Shown here: piece by piece, positions 59,377 through 64,000 of the stretch | Position numbering within the stretch: the stretch's first letter is position 1 | Layout: each line of letters opens with the position of its first letter | Assembly (NCBI GenBank): GCA_948474755.1 | Contig: CAOLHI010002118.1 | Span: 62,001 to 126,000, forward strand | Source of the DNA: Ctenosaura bakeri | Taxonomy: Eukaryota > Chordata > Lepidosauria > Squamata > Iguanidae | DNA: 64,000 nucleotides | Direction: 5' to 3' | Position numbers and translations under genes: made by a program | The notes under the pieces: generated by a model | Told to the model about the DNA's origin: nothing | The model's database searches: none | Seen by the model: only the letters and a program-made list of their open reading frames with translations

Positions 59377-59612
59377 TATATTTGGTCATATAACTCTTGG
59401 TGGAAAGAAGAAACTTTTATCCTCTTGAGCACTTGATTGCATTTGCTAAATAAAGATGGAGGTGATTTTAATTTCAGGCACTCATAAAGGGAATTTCAGA
59501 GAGAAAAACAGTAATATAAAAAGCCAATCGTCACTCCTACTTTTACAGAACCTTCCAAATGCTTCCTTACATTCCACAATACCCCAAGGGTACAGATACC
59601 AGATCTTTATTA

Positions 59613-60434
59613 CCATTCTCCCTTCACATTCACAGGTTTGACTCTCGCAGATTTGATTATTCGTGAGACACCTGTGCCTCTCCCCAGTTCTCCTCCTTTC
59701 CCCACTCCATTGCATTTCCCTCCCATTTCCTTGCCTCTGTTCTGGCACCAAGACTCCTGCGAGGCAAAAGGAAACGCAATGGGGGCAGCAGAAGACACAC
59801 ACACAAACACACACACACACACTTTCCCAGTGCCCTGGAGCTCTCCCCTCCCATTCCCTTGCCCCCTCTCCAGTGCTGAGAACTTACACAAGGGAGAAGG
59901 AAAGGCAATGAGGCGGCAAAAGACACACACGCACATGTGTGCACACACTTTCCCGATGCCCTAGAGTTCTCCCCTCCCATTTCCTTGCCTCTTCACAGGT
60001 GCTGAGAACTCGTGTGAGGGAGAAGGAAAGGTAATGGGATGGCAGAAGACACATGCTCGCGCATGCACTCTCCCTGGAGCTCTCCCCTCCCTCTTCACCA
60101 ATGCCAAGAACTTGTACCAGGGAGAAGAAAAGGCAACATGGTGGCAAAAGATGCATGTCTGCATGCTTTCCCTGTGCCCTCTGAACCATTGCTTTGCCTC
60201 TTCCCCACACTGAGAACTTGCACCCAGGCAAAAGGTAAAGCAGTTGGGGGTGCACGCTTCTTTCCTTCTCACCTTCGGGGCTCACCTCCACTCCCTCGCC
60301 TCTGACCCGGGTGTGGAGAAAGAAGGCTCCTGTGCCAGAGACCAGGAAGGGAATGGGGGGAGGATCATTTGCAATTATTCCACTTTCGCAGGGGTTCTCT
60401 GCCCCTCTCCCTTGTGAATGTGGAGGGCCTACTG
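59613..60434. mobile_element. second pogo/Tigger-like element, diverged relative
   Basis: The left end (ctcccttcacattcacaggt) and right end (gtgaatgtggagggcctact) are inverted and TA-flanked (right TA at 60435-60436). The wording after the left end (gattattcgtgag) matches that at 58718 (gattatttgtgag). The interior carries about four units (ctcccctcccattcccttgc ... gctgagaactt ... gagaaggaaaggcaatg) and a CA-rich tract at 59792-59821. Confidence 0.6.
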
Positions 60435-60725
60435 TATTGTTTTAAAAGGCTGAGGGAAAATGTCAACCATTCTTGAGCTATCAAGAATGCTGTGGCATCA
60501 TTAAAAAAATGTCTGCCATAAACAGCAATCAACATATAAAACAGATTTCCCCCCAAGCATTATAGATTTGGACCATAATATAATTTCACCCATCCTCCAT
60601 ACTTTAAAAAGACAAAAAATGTGTGATGAGATGTTGAGTTTCATTCATGTGACACACTTTCCTTGCCTACTGATTACATCCATCCCTTCCCTCCCTAGGA
60701 TGGGTATGTGGATTCCATACAATCC

Positions 60726-60912
60726 AGGGTTGCCAGACTGAAAACTGGAGGTGGTTCCTATGCCTTTAATGTTTGTACAGAGGAAAGAATTTCAGAGGTG
60801 TTGCTTATCACCTCCCTTTACACACAGGTCACAAATAACACCTATTGAAATTCCCCCCTCTGTTCAATTATTAAAGTTAGAGGAACCATCTCTAGTTTTT
60901 ATTCTGACAGCT
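60726..60912. mobile_element. short MITE with AGGGTTGCCA termini
   Basis: The left end AGGGTTGCCAGACTGAAAAC matches the element at 54184. The right end is worn. Confidence 0.55.
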
Positions 60913-61637
60913 TTATCTCACACACACACACATGTATCTGTACACTACAGCAGCGGAGTTCTGAGTCGGCCCTGGATTCCTTGGAGAACAATTAATGCCT
61001 AAATTCAGCAGTAGAAGTTCCATTTAAATGGGATTTAAACAGGATTTACTGGATTTCTCAGTGTTCTTGTATGTCCCTCTGATGTGCTGGATCCTACACA
61101 CTAGACTTTTACAAAGACTTCTGGTTGCATAATATTAGTAATGCGGGTTGCCAATTAACAAATACTGAATTATTTTAAAATGATGTCAACTGCTACAACC
61201 TCCCTGCTGCTGTAAGCATGATTTTGGGATGGCTCATCCTCTGGCACTTCTTGGTTGATTCACAAGAAGAAAGATCCTATATGCATTCTTGAATACTGTA
61301 TCTGATAACCATTCATTATTAAACATGCTCAGGCAAGGCCTGGAGAAATTATGTTTCTAAGGTCAGAGCAGCCTCTCCTTCACATAGCTGCTCCACAACA
61401 CAGGTGGTCATTCTAAACCTGTCCAGTATGTTTGACCCAATTTAATTAGGTAATCCTTTTCTTGTTGCAATCAGAAGGGTTGGAAAGGACTTCCAAGAGA
61501 TCATCCACACTTAGCCCCAGATCTCATTGCACTACTTTAAGACAAACTTGCATTGAGTACATATGCATTTTAAACATGGTGAGGGACATGTATGGTACTT
61601 TTCCTATTCTGTGCTTGTTTATGAAGAAATAAGTCAT
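60913..61637. other. gene-free stretch
   Basis: Nothing recognisable. Confidence 0.4.
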
Positions 61638-61697
61638 AATGGTGATTGATTGATTGATTTCTGTCAAATGGGACTCAAGGCAGCTTACAAGGTAAGT
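61638..61697 (-). mobile_element. L2-like LINE terminus
   Basis: The minus strand reads 'gtaagctgccttgagtccca' followed by an (AATC)n tail. It is a short remnant. Confidence 0.45.
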
Positions 61698-61702
61698 TAA
61701 AA

Positions 61703-62475
61703 GAGAACAGCTAAATGTTGGAAATGTAAGACAGAAGAAGGAACATTTTTTCATATGTGGTGGTCATGCCCTGAAGCTAAAAGATATTGGAAAAGCATTC
61801 AAAAGAAAATATTGGAAATATTACAAATTAATATTCCTTTGCACCCTGAAATATTTCTTTTAATCAAATAGAAAAAGAGCATATTAGATATTGGAGAATA
61901 ATACTGTATATGGTATCAAATGCAAGGATTAATTATGCAAAGTACTGGAAGTGTGAACATATACCTGATATCGAGGAATGGGATGTTAAACTATCAGAAA
62001 TGATAATGATGGATGATTTGACAATGGCACTTAAGGGTGAAACAAGAGGGAAAAATAGGGAAGAATTGAAACCAATTAAAGAATATATATGACGAAAATG
62101 GGCGATTCAGAAAGAAACATGAAAAGAATGAAAATAAGCAAAGATATGGGAAAAGGGAATTGAAAAAATTATTTTCAAAATTATATGGCAAGTCACATAA
62201 AAAGGGAAATGATCAGTAGAAGCTTGGAAAAATAAATGAGTAATAAAGCTAGAAGAAAGAAAAAAGGAAGTTGAAACTATACATTTGTACATATTTTTAG
62301 AAGAAGAAATAGAATTAGATGTTGGCTAGGTATATAAATTTATAAGTATATAGATATATAAATTTGTTTGTATATATTTCTTTGCTTTTTGTTTCTTATA
62401 TATTTCTAAAAAGAAAGAATGATTATTTGTAAATATTGTTTGTTATAACTTTAATAAAAATAAAATTAAAAAAAA
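61703..62475 (+). mobile_element. old L1 3' fragment
   Basis: It begins within ORF2's C-terminal zinc-like motif (CWKCKTEEGTFFHMWWSCPEAKRYW, compare the full-length L1 near 39840-39770) and runs through a decayed C-terminus to an A-rich tail near 62455-62475. Confidence 0.7.
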
Positions 62476-62534
62476 TAGAACAGCTTAAACAATATGGAGT
62501 ACAAAAGCTAAAAAAGCATTAAACTATCAACTCA

Positions 62535-62934
62535 GGCCCTTTCTGCTCGGCATTTGCCATGCGAAAGGGTGCCTGGAGCGTTGCATGTTTGTGAGGAGAG
62601 ATCTCCATGATGCACTCACAATTGTGCAATGCTCCAGGTGCCGGCAGGTGCCGATTGTGCACCTTTTCATTTTCGGCTAGAAGCTGAAAATGGTGTGCAA
62701 TCGCTCATTGCTCCTGGGCTTCGTGCGCACTTACCTGGTGTGTGGAGCCTCCAGAGCTGCGCCGGTCGTGCTTCCAGTCCCAGGCTGCACTGCGAAAGGA
62801 AGAGGCGGGGCTCTCACATGAACAGGCAGCTTGTGCAGAGCCAAAGGACCCCGGATGCAAGAGTCTCTCGCCAGAGGTTGCTCGTGCGATCCCTGCACCC
62901 CAGTGCCGGAAGAAGGTAAGGTGCGGAAAGGGCC
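62535..62934. mobile_element. non-autonomous Harbinger-like element, 400 bp
   Basis: The ends are GGCCCTTTCTGC and GTGCGGAAAGGGCC. The flanks TCA and CCA are an imperfect 3-bp duplication. It is GC-rich, with a different interior from the 486-489-bp pair. Confidence 0.7.
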
Positions 62935-62962
62935 CCAGTTAAGACACTACACTTAGGACATT

Positions 62963-63154
62963 GACCATTTCTGCACTAAACTGTTATAGTGCTATTATTC
63001 CACTTTCAACCTTCTATGGAATCCTGGGGTTTGCAGTTTAGGGAAGGACATTTATAATTCTCAGCCAGAGACCTCTTGGGCCTCAGTAAATACAATTTCA
63101 CAGGATATTGAAAGTGGAATAATAGCACTATAACAGTCCAGTGTGGAAATGGCC
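62963..63154. mobile_element. asymmetric member of the palindromic MITE family, 192 bp
   Basis: The terminal 50 bp or so are inverted copies of each other, but the centre (ggaaggacatttataattct, cagccagagacctcttgggc) is not symmetric. The 3-bp duplication is ATT (62960-62962 and 63155-63157). It looks like the ancestral form from which the palindromes derive. Confidence 0.8.
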
Positions 63155-64000
63155 ATTAACTTACAGATAATTAAAACACTTGAAATATATATTGCCTACT
63201 AAAAAAAGAACACTTGACTGCATATTCTGTTCAGTTAAGGGTGAAAGCCTGTTTAAAAAGGAAGATTTTTCCCAGTGAAAAGGCAATAGAGAGGAAACAA
63301 ATAGAACCTCCCTTGGATGGAAGGATGAAGGGAACCCCCCCCCCCGAAGACCATAGGAGTCAGGCAGGCACATATGGGGTGATATAGGTTTATTTGATAG
63401 GACTTATTTACAGGTAAGTGTGCTTATAGTTCTAAACCCCATTGAATAGACTGGGACTTATTTCTGAGCCCACATGCAAAGGATTGCAGTGTGGACTGCA
63501 TTACAGAAAAGATGTGTAAGCAGAGTTACTGAATTTCCCCTTTTAAATGTAGCTGTTTTGTAAGTATGCAGTAACTTCATTACAAAATACTTGACTAGAT
63601 AATCATCCCTATTTGAGCTGCAGTAAAGCACGCTTGAGGATTCTATGCATAATATTGAAGGATTATGATGTGCTGCCCGTCTCCCCCCCCCCGCACTTCA
63701 TTCTATAGAAGGAGAAATGAGCTGCTTGTCTGAGGTGCCAGTCAGGTACTTTTAAAGATTGATGATCCTCAGTTTGTTAATATGTGTAGTCAATATTGTA
63801 TTATGTGAGATTGGCCAGCCTGCAGGCTGAGTCATAAGCATGGATTCAGTAGCAAATGTAATTTCCAAATGTGCAATTATTGCCTCACTCTGCAGGTTTG
63901 CAGAGAAATTTCAAAAGATTCCAGTTGTAAGAGAAATTCAGGTGCTGTGACAAAATTTCTCTCCTTCTAGGTTGCTGATCAACTGAGATCAGTGAATCTC
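63155..64000. other. gene-free right end
   Basis: Apart from the short repeat at 63413-63495 and two C-homopolymers (63337, 63684), nothing is recognisable. Confidence 0.4.
63413..63495. repeat. short interspersed repeat fragment
   Basis: 'aagtgtgcttatagttctaa' to 'gggacttatttctgagccca' parallels 32058-32143. Confidence 0.5.

Noticed and set aside
58641..60291. Long open frames on both strands (up to 197 codons)
   Set aside because: They are translations of the alternating inverted-repeat array. The peptides repeat the same words on both strands.
58680..60434. CRISPR-like regular repeats
   Set aside because: The units are inverted, vary in length and lie within transposon termini in a vertebrate genome. 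There are no spacers of constant length.

Overview
The window reads as a gene-poor stretch of a squamate reptile (lizard-type) nuclear genome. The evidence is the mix of repeats: CR1 and L2 LINEs, an L1 family with a long 5' UTR, RTE/BovB-like LINEs, tRNA-derived SINEs with BovB-like tails ending in (ACA)n, and many short DNA transposons. The species cannot be fixed from sequence alone.

The only host gene I can support is at the left edge. A CpG island at about 4300-4960 holds the promoter and first coding exon of SETMAR, a SET-domain lysine methyltransferase. It is read on the minus strand from 4755 to 4678 and ends at a clean splice donor, so 1-4677 is intron 1 and the SET-domain exon lies beyond the left edge. 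Three ZNF143-like sites, a YY1-like site and an ETS-like site decorate the island. The 59 kb to the right of the promoter looks intergenic.

That intergenic region is built from nested mobile elements. (1) 15202-24004 is a complete, minus-strand gammaretrovirus-like provirus with two 503-bp LTRs that differ only in two one-base homopolymer lengths, a 4-bp target duplication, a tRNA-Asn primer site, broken gag and pol frames and one uninterrupted 465-codon env. It sits inside an older palindromic MITE. (2) 39071-46324 is a full-length minus-strand L1 with an 18-bp perfect target duplication, an intact ORF1 and an ORF2 broken by single-base indels. It sits inside a solo LTR. Two more copies of that LTR family lie at 34270-35111 and 51304-52193. 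(3) 48346-49862 is a young CR1. (4) A second CR1 (50496-52542) is split by an LTR-like insertion that is itself split by one of the solo LTRs.

The most distinctive system is a set of short transposons with termini GGCC(A/C)TTTCYGCAC and 3-bp target duplications (PIF/Harbinger-like). One branch has collapsed into near-perfect palindromes of 180 or 166 bp, the best having 90-bp arms with one mismatch. Longer members (400-490 bp) share the termini. Two pogo/Tigger-like elements at 58680-60434 carry an internal array of alternating inverted repeats.

Most of the frame breaks I traced in the young L1 and CR1 lie in homopolymers and are single-base. Indel error in the assembly is therefore a live alternative to true decay for L1, CR1 and the provirus.
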